Both the position numbers and the translations under genes were made by a program. From NCBI RefSeq assembly GCF_000421705.1, contig NZ_ATXN01000005.1, positions 1-64,000 on the forward strand: a DNA stretch of 64,000 nt, written 5' to 3'. The notes beneath the pieces were generated by a model. The model was not told the DNA's origin and did not search any database. It saw only the letters and a list, made by a program, of their open reading frames with translations. Position 1 is the stretch's first letter. The number at the start of each line of letters is the position of its first letter. The DNA comes from Brevundimonas naejangsanensis DSM 23858. Lineage in GTDB: Bacteria; Pseudomonadota; Alphaproteobacteria; Caulobacterales; Caulobacteraceae. This document shows positions 7,996 to 15,534 of the stretch, in pieces.

Positions 7996-8654
7996 CGGTC
8001 GGCTCCGGCGGGATTGATCGTCCCGGTTACCTTGTTTTCGCCCTGGCCGTTGAAGACGACCCTCTGGCCCTGATCATAGATCGCATAAGACGAAGCATCG
8101 ATGCTTCCAAGGGGGCCGCGACCCTGCACCCCCTTGTCGCCGGTGACGACGCCGGTGTCGGTGTCCACCACCGCTTCGGGCGTGGTCAGCTCCCAGCCCG
8201 TGCCGCCATCGGAAATCTTCACGTTCGGGCCGATGACGACCTTGCGCTGGGCTTCCAGATAGGTCCCGCCGTCGGCGCTCAGTTCCGTCGTCTTGCGCGC
8301 GCCCAGGTTCAGCCTCAGCAACGGGCCGACCAGGCGGAAATGGCCGCTTGCCGGATCGCGCACCGCCCCCTGGGCCCCGATAACGAAGGAGCGTCCCTGC
8401 GCGTCCTGGCCGTGGAACATCGGATTATCCAGGCGGATCTCGCGGCTTTCGCTGGCCTTGCGCTCGACCCCCGACATGACGGTGCGGAACACGGTCCAGG
8501 TCAGGGCGCCGCCCGCCAGCATCAGGATGACGATGGGCAGGACGCGCCGATACAGCTTTACCCGCCGCGAGCGCGTGCGCCAGCGTTCGCCGGCGCGGGC
8601 GACGCGCACCTCGTCGGCGCGCTTCTGCTCGTCCTGGGCGTGCTGTTCGCTCAT
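7992..8654 (-). CDS. lptC: LPS export protein LptC
   Basis: The inner-membrane-anchored component linking LptBFG to LptA. The protein (220 aa) has one transmembrane helix (about residues 37-58, VLPIVILMLAGGALTWTVF) after a charged cytoplasmic tail, then a periplasmic jellyroll (ETTELSADGG-like strands, VVDTDTGVVTGDKGV, IYDQGQRVVFNGQG). It lies 22 bp downstream of rnd and overlaps lptA, so these are likely one transcript. Confidence 0.9.
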   Translation of the reverse strand: MSEQHAQDEQKRADEVRVARAGERWRTRSRRVKLYRRVLPIVILMLAGGALTWTVFRTVMSGVERKASESREIRLDNPMFHGQDAQGRSFVIGAQGAVRDPASGHFRLVGPLLRLNLGARKTTELSADGGTYLEAQRKVVIGPNVKISDGGTGWELTTPEAVVDTDTGVVTGDKGVQGRGPLGSIDASSYAIYDQGQRVVFNGQGENKVTGTINPAGADR

Positions 8655-8676
8655 CGGCGTTTCAGGTCCGATCCTT

Positions 8677-9291
8677 CTAGGCGTGGGCGAAGATGTCGAT
8701 CTCGTCCCAACCGGCTAGGTCGAGGCGCGAACGCATGGGCAGGAAGTCGAAGCAGGCCTGGGCCAGCTCCATGCGGCCTTCGCGCACCAGCATCTCGTTC
8801 AGCCGGTTCATGATGACGTGCAGGTAGAGAACGTCCGAGGCGGCGTAGTCCAGCTGCGCCTGGCTCAGTTCGGCCGCGCCCCAGTCCGAGCTCTGCTGCG
8901 CCTTGGACATGTCGACCCCGGCCAGTTCGCGCGACACGTCCTTCAGGCCGTGGCGGTCGGTATAGGTGCGCGCCAGCTTGGACGCGATCTTGGTGCAGTA
9001 GACCGGCCGCGTCTCGACGCCCAGGTGCAGCTCGAACATGCCGATGTCGAAACGGCCGAAGTGGAATATCTTCAGCACCTTGGGATCGGTCAGCAGCCGC
9101 TTCAGGTTGGGGCAGTCATAGGCCGGGCGGTTCAGGCGCACGACGTGGGCGTTTCCGTCGCCCGACGACAGCTGCACCACGCACAGCGGATCGCGGCGGA
9201 AGCGCAGGCCCATCGTCTCGGAATCGATCGCCACCTCAGGGCCCAGGTCCAGGCCGTCGGGCAGATCGCCTTCGTGGAAATAAACCGTCAT
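8677..9291 (-). CDS. rnd: RNase D-like 3'-5' exoribonuclease
   Basis: A DEDD-type exonuclease of 204 residues consisting of the catalytic domain only; the HRDC domain of E. coli RNase D is absent, as in many alphaproteobacterial versions. Exo I is AIDSETMGL (Asp/Glu), Exo II is FHFGRFDIGMFE (Asp) and Exo III is YAASDVLYL (Tyr/Asp). Expected to trim tRNA and other structured RNA 3' ends. It is the first gene of the run leading through the lpt genes to rpoN. Confidence 0.9.
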   Translation of the reverse strand: MTVYFHEGDLPDGLDLGPEVAIDSETMGLRFRRDPLCVVQLSSGDGNAHVVRLNRPAYDCPNLKRLLTDPKVLKIFHFGRFDIGMFELHLGVETRPVYCTKIASKLARTYTDRHGLKDVSRELAGVDMSKAQQSSDWGAAELSQAQLDYAASDVLYLHVIMNRLNEMLVREGRMELAQACFDFLPMRSRLDLAGWDEIDIFAHA

Positions 9292-9466
9292 GCGCGCAAA
9301 CTCGTTCGTCGTTCAGGCCGCAACATAGACGAACCGCGCGCCACCGCCAGAACACAGGCGCCGGAACTCAGGCTCGACTTCGCCGTCGCGGCCGCAGGGG
9401 AGGGGATATCAGGGCCGAAATGACAAACGGCGCCGCATCCTATCGGATACAGCGCCGCTTGAGAAA

Positions 9467-9553
<87 letters not shown>

Positions 9554-9581
9554 CCGGTGGGTCGCCCCGCCGAGGGCCGGA

Positions 9582-9610
9582 CTAATAGGGGGGACCCTCG
9601 GGGCGGTCAA
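9582..9610 (-). promoter_or_regulatory. Sigma70 promoter of tRNA-Leu
   Basis: On the minus strand TTGACC and TATTAG are separated by 17 bp, about 30 bp before the tRNA. A/T tracts immediately upstream (9615-9640, an imperfect TTTTTTCGC...GTGAAAAAA palindrome) could act as an UP element. Confidence 0.7.
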
Positions 9611-9677
9611 CAGGCTTTTTTCGCTTTCGTGAAAAAACTGCGCCGTTGACCAAAAGCTCCGGGAAATCCGCGCACTA

Positions 9678-10211
9678 TCAGGCCAGCCAGACCATCATCC
9701 GCGTATCGGCGCTCTCGCCCCGCGCGCGGCTGAAGGCCGGACGGGTCTCGCCGGTATACAGGAACCCCGCCTTTTCCAGCACCCGGCCCGAGGCGGGGTT
9801 GTCGGCAAAGTGGCCCGCCATCAGGGCGCGGCGCTTCCATCGCGTCGAGGCCCAGACCAGAGCGCCTTGCAGCGCCTCGGTCGCATAGCCGCGGCCCCAG
9901 AATTCGCGTCCGATCCAGTATCCGGTCTCGGGCACGGCGTCGGCGTCGTGGAACATGCCGACGACGCCCACGGGGCCGTGGTCCTCGTGCTCGATCAGGA
10001 AGGTGTTGGCCTTCTTCGGGTCCTGCGACGCCACCTGCAGCACGAAGTCCTCGGCATGGTCGACGCCGAAGGGGTGGGGCATCCGCTTGGTCATGCGGGC
10101 GATGTCGTGGTCATTGGCCAGGGCCGCGATCCGCGACACGTCCTGGGCGCCGGGGGCGCGCAGCAGCAGGCGCCGCGTCTCGACGACGGGAGAGGTTTCG
10201 ATCACGCACAT
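9678..10211 (-). CDS. GNAT-family N-acetyltransferase (RimJ/RimL type)
   Basis: A 177-residue acetyltransferase. It shows the RimJ-like opening VETRRLLLRAPGAQDVSRIAAL, the central GYWIGREFWGRGYATEAL with the acetyl-CoA pyrophosphate-binding loop (GRGYAT), and the NPASGRVLEKAGF segment typical of the RimJ/RimL branch. The substrate cannot be told from sequence; a protein N-terminus or small amine is usual. The ATG at 10211 (MCVIETSP) is preferred because the upstream in-frame stretch overlaps the rpmA terminator and is Arg-rich noise. Confidence 0.88.
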   Translation of the reverse strand: MCVIETSPVVETRRLLLRAPGAQDVSRIAALANDHDIARMTKRMPHPFGVDHAEDFVLQVASQDPKKANTFLIEHEDHGPVGVVGMFHDADAVPETGYWIGREFWGRGYATEALQGALVWASTRWKRRALMAGHFADNPASGRVLEKAGFLYTGETRPAFSRARGESADTRMMVWLA

Positions 10212-10280
10212 GGTTCGGCCTCGATGTCTTCGGCGCCGCCTCCTTGGAGGGCTCGGACGGCTTTCGAGGCGGGGAAACGC

Positions 10281-10311
10281 AAACGGGGAGCCTGGTGATC
10301 CAGACTCCCCG
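10281..10311 (-). terminator. Terminator after rpmA
   Basis: A stem of CGGGGAG (10284-10290) with CTCCCCG (10305-10311), extended by CTGG/CCAG around a TGAT loop. On the minus strand it is followed by a short T-rich run. A second inverted repeat (ATTTTCCC...CCGGATCG with CGATCCGG...GGAAAT, about 10316-10376) lies between it and the rpmA stop. Confidence 0.7.
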
Positions 10312-10388
10312 CGGAATATTTTCCCTTGGTCCGGATCGGCTGCTGTCGAGAGCAACGCGATCCGGGGAAATACTGTCCTGGCTTCGCG

Positions 10389-10673
10389 TTACTCGGCGGC
10401 CATCGCCTGGGCGTCGTCGTTGGCCGGGAGAATCGACACGTAACAACGGCCGCCACGTTTGGTCGTGAACTGCACCGAGCCGGTCACAGTGGCGAACAGG
10501 GTGTGGTCGCGGCCCAGGCCGACGTTCGTGCCCGGGTGGAATTTGGTGCCGCGCTGACGCACGAGGATGTTGCCGGCCAGCACGTGCTCGCCGCCGAACT
10601 TCTTCACGCCAAGGCGCTTCGACTCTGAGTCGCGGCCGTTACGCGACGAACCGCCAGATTTCTTGTGAGCCAT
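10389..10673 (-). CDS. rpmA: 50S ribosomal protein L27
   Basis: Ribosomal protein near the peptidyl-transferase centre. It begins [20 protein letters not shown] and continues [21 protein letters not shown], the canonical L27 sequence. At 94 residues it is slightly longer than E. coli L27. It lies downstream of rplU in the standard order and a hairpin terminator follows. Confidence 0.98.
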   Translation of the reverse strand: MAHKKSGGSSRNGRDSESKRLGVKKFGGEHVLAGNILVRQRGTKFHPGTNVGLGRDHTLFATVTGSVQFTTKRGGRCYVSILPANDDAQAMAAE

Positions 10674-10769
10674 CTTGCTGCTCCTCTTCCTTGGTGCGCT
10701 ACCGCCCGTTCGGGCTGCTTGAGCGCTCCATCTGTCCTGCTAGGCGCTGATCCAGCGCCGGTGAAAAAC

Positions 10770-11258
10770 TTAGGCTTCGGCGCCTTCGGCGGCGTCAGCC
10801 TTGGCGGCCTTCTTGGCCGGAGCCTTCTTGGCCTTCGGGGCCTCGGCTTCGACAGCCTCGACGCGCGGGGCCAGGCCGCGGGCGCGGGCGTTGATCTCAG
10901 CCTTGGTGATCAACTCGACCTTGCCGTCCCACTTGGCCTTCTCGCCGGCGCCTTCGATGCCGGTGATGCGCAGGACCGATTCCATCTGGCGATGGCCGTT
11001 CGTGCGGCGATAGCCCTGACGACGGATCTTCTTGAAGATCTTGATCTTCTCGCCCTTACGGGTCTCGATCAGCGTGGCTGCGACAGCGGCGCCGTCGATC
11101 AGCGGAGCGCCGACCGTAACACCCTTGTCGCCGCCCAGCATGAGGACTTCACCGAAATTGACGGCAGCGCCAGCGTCGCCGTCGATCTTCTCGACAACAA
11201 TCACATCGCCCGGTTGAACCCGGTACTGCTTTCCGCCGGTCTTGATCACCGCGTACAT
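10770..11258 (-). CDS. rplU: 50S ribosomal protein L21 with extended C-terminus
   Basis: The first about 103 residues are standard L21 (MYAVIKTGGKQYRVQPGD, then KIKIFKKIRRQGYRRTNGHRQ). The remaining about 60 residues are an Ala/Lys/Glu-rich tail (PKAKKAPAKKAAKADAAEG), a common extension in alphaproteobacteria and probably disordered rRNA-binding sequence. The gene leads rpmA by 96 bp behind a clear sigma70 promoter. Confidence 0.97.
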   Translation of the reverse strand: MYAVIKTGGKQYRVQPGDVIVVEKIDGDAGAAVNFGEVLMLGGDKGVTVGAPLIDGAAVAATLIETRKGEKIKIFKKIRRQGYRRTNGHRQMESVLRITGIEGAGEKAKWDGKVELITKAEINARARGLAPRVEAVEAEAPKAKKAPAKKAAKADAAEGAEA

Positions 11259-11327
11259 TAGGAAGCCTCAGCGTGAACGCAAAAATGGATGCGCCCGCCA
11301 GGAGACCCTGCGGGCGAAGAGCGGCGA

Positions 11328-11355
11328 CATATACGGATGGTCACGGAAGAGTCAA
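11328..11355 (-). promoter_or_regulatory. Sigma70 promoter of rplU-rpmA
   Basis: Minus-strand TTGACT and TATATG are separated by 16 bp. The predicted leader is about 60 nt to the rplU start, and no obvious L21 autoregulatory fold was identified by eye. The rest of the 11259-11552 gap holds the upstream region of the next gene. Confidence 0.7.
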
Positions 11356-11522
11356 CGTGAAACGGACGCCCAAGGGGGCAAAACCCGCCTGAAACGGGTT
11401 CTGAGTCGACTCTGTGGCTGCGATGCACGGGCGTGCAAGCGTGGGGCGAGTTCGAAGCCCCTTATATATGAAGACGCGACGTGGCGCCGCGGACGAAGAT
11501 TCTTCGCCGATTCTTCTCGACC

Positions 11523-11535
11523 GTTATAAGGTAAC
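11523..11535. promoter_or_regulatory. Zur-like operator candidate
   Basis: GTTATAAGGTAAC matches 10 of 12 defined positions of the classical Zur core GTTATANTATAAC and has GTTA/TAAC arms. It lies 17 bp before the start of the metal-cluster membrane protein. Confidence 0.45.
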
Positions 11536-11552
11536 ACTCTAAGGGAGCGGCC

Positions 11553-12221
11553 ATGTCCTCTCCCGATCTCGCCGAGCCGGTGCTGCTGTCGCTTCTGGGC
11601 GGCGGCTTCGTCGCGGCCTTCCTGCACGCGGCCCTGCCGACCCACTGGCTGCCGTTCGTCCTGGTCGGACGGGCGCAGCGCTGGAGCGTGGCGCGGGTGA
11701 TGACGACCGTGGTGACGGCCGGATTGGCCCATATCGCATCCACGGCCCTGGTGGGATCGCTGATCGTGGCGGCGGGCCTGGCGTTGAACCGCTGGGTCGA
11801 GGGCCTGCTGCCGCATCTGTCGGCGGGCCTGCTGTTCCTGTTCGGCGCCTTCTATCTGGCCAAGGCGTCGTTGAAGCGTACGGCGACGGCGGGCGGACCG
11901 GCGATGGACGCGGGCGAGGGGGCCGGGCCTGCCGTCTCCGATCGGGCGGCCTTTCTGGGGCTGGTGCTGATGATGGCGGTGACGCCGGGCGAAGTGCTTC
12001 TGCCTATCTATCTGTCTTCGGCGACCGAAGGCTTCTGGGCTCTGGGCCTTCTGACGCTGGTGTTTGCGGCGGGGACGGTGCTGGGCATGACCCTGCTGGC
12101 GGCGCTGGCGACGGCGGGTTACTCCATCCTGCGGCTGGAGCGGTGGGCGCGCTATGAAGGAGCCATTCTGGGCGGGGCCCTGATCCTGATCGGCTTCCTG
12201 GTGCTGACGCATCAGCACTGA
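11553..12221 (+). CDS. Polytopic membrane protein, possible metal permease
   Basis: A 222-residue protein with about six hydrophobic segments. The first carries HAALPTHWLPF, recalling the His-rich motif in TM1 of NicO/RcnA-type metal permeases, and the next has GLAHIASTAL. A polar cytoplasmic loop lies near residues 110-130. The relation to NicO is a guess from motif and context: the gene leads a CDF transporter and a COG0523 GTPase and has a Zur-like box 17 bp upstream. A TauE/SafE-like or other small exporter is the main alternative. The ribosome site AAGGGAGCGGCC precedes the ATG. Confidence 0.6.
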   Translation: MSSPDLAEPVLLSLLGGGFVAAFLHAALPTHWLPFVLVGRAQRWSVARVMTTVVTAGLAHIASTALVGSLIVAAGLALNRWVEGLLPHLSAGLLFLFGAFYLAKASLKRTATAGGPAMDAGEGAGPAVSDRAAFLGLVLMMAVTPGEVLLPIYLSSATEGFWALGLLTLVFAAGTVLGMTLLAALATAGYSILRLERWARYEGAILGGALILIGFLVLTHQH

Positions 12222-12231
12222 GTTTCGATAG

Positions 12232-12244
12232 GTTATATATTTAC
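12232..12244. promoter_or_regulatory. Weaker Zur-like site before the CDF gene
   Basis: GTTATATATTTAC matches 9 of 12 positions of the Zur core and lies about 64 bp before the transporter start. AT-richness in a GC-rich genome makes it stand out, but may also simply mark a promoter. Confidence 0.3.
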
Positions 12245-12307
12245 ATTCAAAGACTTGTGTCTTGCGGGGCTTGACCTTGCCGCGTGGGAAGACCTAGCTG
12301 GGCGGAC

Positions 12308-13294
12308 ATGGCGCACGAACACGCACACGGTCATGAAGGCCACGATCATTCCCACGGCCCAGGGCATGGCCAGGGTCATTCGCACAGCCACAGCCACAGC
12401 CACAGCCACGGCCTGGGCGGTCACCATCACGGGCCGACCGACACCGGCGACTGGCGCTACGCCGTCGGACTGATCGTTAACCTGGCCTTCGTCGCGGTTG
12501 AGTTCATAGCGGGCTTCATCGCCGACTCCACCGCCCTGATGGCGGATGCGGGGCACAATCTTTCAGACGTTCTCGGCCTGGCGATGGCGGGCGGCGCGGC
12601 CTGGCTGGCCCGGCGCGCGGCGGGGGCCAGACGCACCTACGGCTACGGCAAGGCGACGGTGCTGGCGGCGCTGGGCAACGCCCTGCTGCTGATCTTCGCC
12701 TGCGGCGCCATCGCCTTCGAGGCGGTGCGTCGTCTGGCCGAGCCCGCGCCGGTGGCCTCGGGCATGATCATCGCCGTGGCGGGGATCGGCTTCATCATCA
12801 ATCTGGGCACGGCCCTGATGTTCATGAAGGACCAGCACAAGGACCTGAACGTGCGCGGCGCCTATCTGCACATGATGGCCGACGCCGGGGTCTCGCTGGG
12901 CGTGGTCATCGCCGGCGTCGTCATTCTGTTCACCGGCTGGGCCATGATCGACGGGATCGTCAGCCTGATCATCGTCGCCGTCATCATGATCGGGACCTGG
13001 GGGCTGCTGAAGGATTCGGTGAATCTGGCGCTGGACGCCGCGCCCAACGGCCTCGACGTGGCCGAGATCCGCAGCGCGCTTCTGGCCCTGCCGGGGGTGA
13101 CGGCGGTGCACGACCTGCACGTGTGGGGCCTGTCGACCACCGACGCCGCCCTGACCGCCCATCTGGTGCATCAGCGCCCCGACCCCGACGCCCTTCTGGC
13201 CGAGGCGCAAGGGCTGGCGCGCGGCCGCTTCGACATCAGCCACACGACGCTGCAGCTGGAAACGGGCGTCCTGCCGGATTGTCCGGCCTGCTGA
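12308..13294 (+). CDS. Cation diffusion facilitator (CzcD/ZitB-like zinc exporter)
   Basis: A proton-driven exporter of Zn2+ or a related divalent cation, in the inner membrane. The His-rich N-terminus holds about 18 histidines in 40 residues, partly encoded by four tandem CACAGC hexamers (12383-12406). Six transmembrane helices follow. The intramembrane metal site is visible in ADAGHNLSDVLGL (helix II, HxxxD) and HMMADAGVSL (helix V, HxxxD), the arrangement of zinc-type CDFs. The cytoplasmic domain ends in HISHTTLQLE-like sequence. The ATG at 12308 (MAHEHAHG) is preferred over an upstream GTG. Confidence 0.92.
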   Translation: MAHEHAHGHEGHDHSHGPGHGQGHSHSHSHSHSHGLGGHHHGPTDTGDWRYAVGLIVNLAFVAVEFIAGFIADSTALMADAGHNLSDVLGLAMAGGAAWLARRAAGARRTYGYGKATVLAALGNALLLIFACGAIAFEAVRRLAEPAPVASGMIIAVAGIGFIINLGTALMFMKDQHKDLNVRGAYLHMMADAGVSLGVVIAGVVILFTGWAMIDGIVSLIIVAVIMIGTWGLLKDSVNLALDAAPNGLDVAEIRSALLALPGVTAVHDLHVWGLSTTDAALTAHLVHQRPDPDALLAEAQGLARGRFDISHTTLQLETGVLPDCPAC

Positions 13295-13343
13295 ACGGTT
13301 TCGCCTCTTCCCAAGGCGGCCCTCAGCCGCCATCTAGCGAGCC

Positions 13344-14438
13344 ATGACCCAGAAGACACCCGTGACCGTCCTCACCGGCTACCTCGGCGCCGGCAAGACC
13401 ACCCTGCTGAACCGCATCCTCACCGAGGACCACGGCAAGCGCTACGCCGTCATCGTCAATGAGTTCGGCGAGATCGGCATCGACAACGACCTGGTGGTCG
13501 GCGCCGACGAGGATGTGTTCGAGATGAACAACGGCTGCGTCTGCTGCACGGTGCGCGGCGACCTGATCCGCGTGGTCAACGGCCTGATGAAGCGCCAGCG
13601 CCCCGGCAAGCCCGCCTTCGACGCCATCATCGTCGAGACGACCGGCCTGGCCGACCCCGGCCCGGTGGCCCAGACCTTCTTCGTCGACGACGAGGTCAAG
13701 GCCAAGACCCAGCTGGACAGCGTCACCGCCCTGGTCGACGCCAAACACGTCATGGCGCGTCTGGATGACTCGAAAGAGGCGCGCGAGCAGGTCGCGTTCG
13801 CCGACCGCATCATCCTGAACAAGATCGATCTGGTGGACGAGGCCGCTCTGGCCGAGGTCGAAGGCCGCCTGCGTGCGCTGAACCCTCTGGCTCCCATCGT
13901 CCGCGCCGAGCGTTCGAACGTGCCGCTGGATCAGGTGCTGGGCCTGCACGCCTTCGATCTGGACCGCATCCTTGAGGTCAAGCCGGACTTCGTGAATCCG
14001 CCCCACGGCGCCGAAGGCCACGTTCATGACGAACACTGCGGCCACGGGCATGACCATGCCGAGGATCATGTTCACGACGAGCATTGCGGTCATGACCATG
14101 ACCACGATCATGCGCACGGCCCACGCGGTCACGCCCACAACGACGACATCAAGGGCATCTCCCTGACGCTGGACCGCCCGCTGAACGGGGCCAAATTCAC
14201 CGCCTGGCTGGACCGCCTGCTGGGCGAGCAGGGCCAGAACATCCTGCGCGCCAAGGGCATCATCGACGTTCAGGGCGAGGACCGCCGTCTGGTCTTCCAG
14301 GCCGTGCACATGATCCTCGAAGGCGACCTTCAGCAGCCCTGGGGCGAGAAGGAACGTCGCTGGAGCCGCGCCGTCTTCATCGGCCGCGATCTGGACGAGG
14401 CCGAACTCAAGGCCGGGTTCGAGGCCTGCGCGGCATGA
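13344..14438 (+). CDS. COG0523/CobW-family GTPase, putative zinc chaperone
   Basis: A G3E-family GTPase thought to deliver metals to client proteins. The P-loop GYLGAGKTT is at 12-20, the conserved metal-binding CxCC is NNGCVCC (Cys65/67/68), and [11 protein letters not shown] and NKID supply further GTPase motifs. A long His/Asp/Glu-rich insertion (about 215-260, repeats of [13 protein letters not shown] type) separates it from the C-terminal CobW_C domain. The His-rich loop and CDF neighbour favour zinc rather than cobalt. The 3' end overlaps the DUF2093 gene by 4 bp. Confidence 0.92.
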   Translation: MTQKTPVTVLTGYLGAGKTTLLNRILTEDHGKRYAVIVNEFGEIGIDNDLVVGADEDVFEMNNGCVCCTVRGDLIRVVNGLMKRQRPGKPAFDAIIVETTGLADPGPVAQTFFVDDEVKAKTQLDSVTALVDAKHVMARLDDSKEAREQVAFADRIILNKIDLVDEAALAEVEGRLRALNPLAPIVRAERSNVPLDQVLGLHAFDLDRILEVKPDFVNPPHGAEGHVHDEHCGHGHDHAEDHVHDEHCGHDHDHDHAHGPRGHAHNDDIKGISLTLDRPLNGAKFTAWLDRLLGEQGQNILRAKGIIDVQGEDRRLVFQAVHMILEGDLQQPWGEKERRWSRAVFIGRDLDEAELKAGFEACAA

Positions 14439-14644
14439 ACCCGCCGCCCCGCCCGCGCGCAGAAGCCAAGCTGATCTACGGCACGCCCGAGTTCGAGATC
14501 GTGCAGCACGGCGACCACGTGCGTTGCGCGGTCTCGGGCGCGCCGATCCCGCTGGAGGCCCTCAACTACTGGAGCGTCGAGCTTCAGGAGGCCTACGCGT
14601 CCGGCGAACTGATGACGAAGCGCTGGGTCGAAACGCATAAATAA
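14435..14644 (+). CDS. DUF2093 family protein
   Basis: A 69-residue protein recognised as DUF2093: [24 protein letters not shown], then [19 protein letters not shown]. Function unknown. Start and stop overlap with the GTPase gene (ATGA) implies coupled translation and a shared role in metal handling, which is inference. The stop lies 2 bp before a dispersed repeat. Confidence 0.85.
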   Translation: MNPPPRPRAEAKLIYGTPEFEIVQHGDHVRCAVSGAPIPLEALNYWSVELQEAYASGELMTKRWVETHK

Positions 14645-14645
14645 A

Positions 14646-14717
14646 CCCTCACCCTTTCGCCTGTACCAATCGCTGACGCTCTTGGAGGCTCAAGCCCTCT
14701 CCCATCAGGAGAGGGTG
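14646..14717. repeat. Dispersed repeat, family A, copy 1 (72 bp)
   Basis: Nearly identical to the reverse complement of 53592-53663, and related to 53725-53799. It contains CCCTCACCCTTTCGCC at one end, CTCTTGGAGGCTCAAG in the middle and a CCCTCTCC/GGAGAGGG hairpin at the other. It supplies the last few codons and stop of the hydrolase gene on the opposite strand. Confidence 0.85.
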
Positions 14718-15391
14718 TTCAGCCATTCCGTCATAACCCGCGCCAGCGCCTTCGGCTGTTCCAGCGGGATCATGTGGCCGCTGTGCGTCACCGTCTTCAG
14801 CGTCGAACCTTTGATCCCGCGATGCAGCTCCTCCGCCTCTTCAGCGCTGCGCAGCCGATCCGCATCCGCCGCCACGATCAGCGTCGGCTGAACAATCTCG
14901 CCCAGCCGGTCCAGATCGCCCGCCCGCGCCATCGCCGACTGGCGGTGAAACACCTCGCCGCCTAACCGCAAGCCCATGTCCCGCACCCGCGCGATCATCG
15001 CCTCGTCGTTCGCCAGATCGGGGTGCAGGGACGAGACGATGGCCGGACGGCTCAACCCCTTGAACGCCCTCGGCGGCGCCTTCAGCGACGAGCGCCGCTG
15101 GCGGATCAACTCTTCCGTATCCCCGCGCGCCGAGGTGGCGATCAGGATCAGGGCCTCGACCCGCTCCGGCGCGATCCGCGCCAGCTCCCGCGCCACATAG
15201 CCGCCCATGGAGAAGCCCACGGCGACGAACCGCTCCGGCGCATCGCTCAGGATGGCCGCCGCCATGCTCTCGATGTTCTCGCCCCGGCTGAGGTCGGTGG
15301 CGACCAGCGACCCGAACGGGGCCAGATCGTCGGTCATATCGTGCCAAAGGGTCGCATCGGCCATGAAGCCGGGAATGAGCAGCAGGGTCAT
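14705..15391 (-). CDS. Alpha/beta-hydrolase
   Basis: A 228-residue alpha/beta-hydrolase. The oxyanion strand is LLLIPGF, the nucleophile elbow is VGFSMGGYVA (Ser), an Asp lies in the VAADADRLR strand and the terminal His is in VTHSGHMIPLEQP. The closest general class is esterase or MenH-like hydrolases; the substrate is not deducible. The last four residues (NTLS) and the stop codon lie inside a family A repeat, so the C-terminus has probably been reset by the repeat. It faces the WD40 gene across a region holding a 20-bp palindrome. Confidence 0.85.
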   Translation of the reverse strand: MTLLLIPGFMADATLWHDMTDDLAPFGSLVATDLSRGENIESMAAAILSDAPERFVAVGFSMGGYVARELARIAPERVEALILIATSARGDTEELIRQRRSSLKAPPRAFKGLSRPAIVSSLHPDLANDEAMIARVRDMGLRLGGEVFHRQSAMARAGDLDRLGEIVQPTLIVAADADRLRSAEEAEELHRGIKGSTLKTVTHSGHMIPLEQPKALARVMTEWLNTLS

Positions 15392-15461
15392 GGTCCCCTC
15401 ATAGACCCGCCACGCGACAGACGCGACGCAGGACGCGACAAGCTGGAGCGAAGATCTGAGC

Positions 15462-15481
15462 TCACATGCGTTCGCATGTGA
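15462..15481. promoter_or_regulatory. Perfect 20-bp palindrome in a divergent intergenic region
   Basis: TCACATGCG and CGCATGTGA flank a TT centre, giving perfect dyad symmetry. It lies between the hydrolase start (15391, minus) and the WD40 gene start (15535, plus), a natural place for an operator controlling one or both. It could also form an RNA hairpin. Confidence 0.45.
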
Positions 15482-15534
15482 ACCGATTTCGCTCTATGAG
15501 GCCCGTCTGACTTTCTCGCTTTTTGTGAGCCGAC

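Noticed and set aside
9615..9640. TTTTTTCGC...GTGAAAAAA as a terminator
   Set aside because: No plus-strand gene ends there. It lies just upstream of the tRNA promoter and fits better as A/T tracts helping that promoter.
12383..12406. Four CACAGC hexamers considered as a mutable microsatellite or regulatory repeat
   Set aside because: They simply encode His-Ser repeats within the metal-binding N-terminus of the CDF protein. Each unit is a multiple of three, so length change would not shift the frame.
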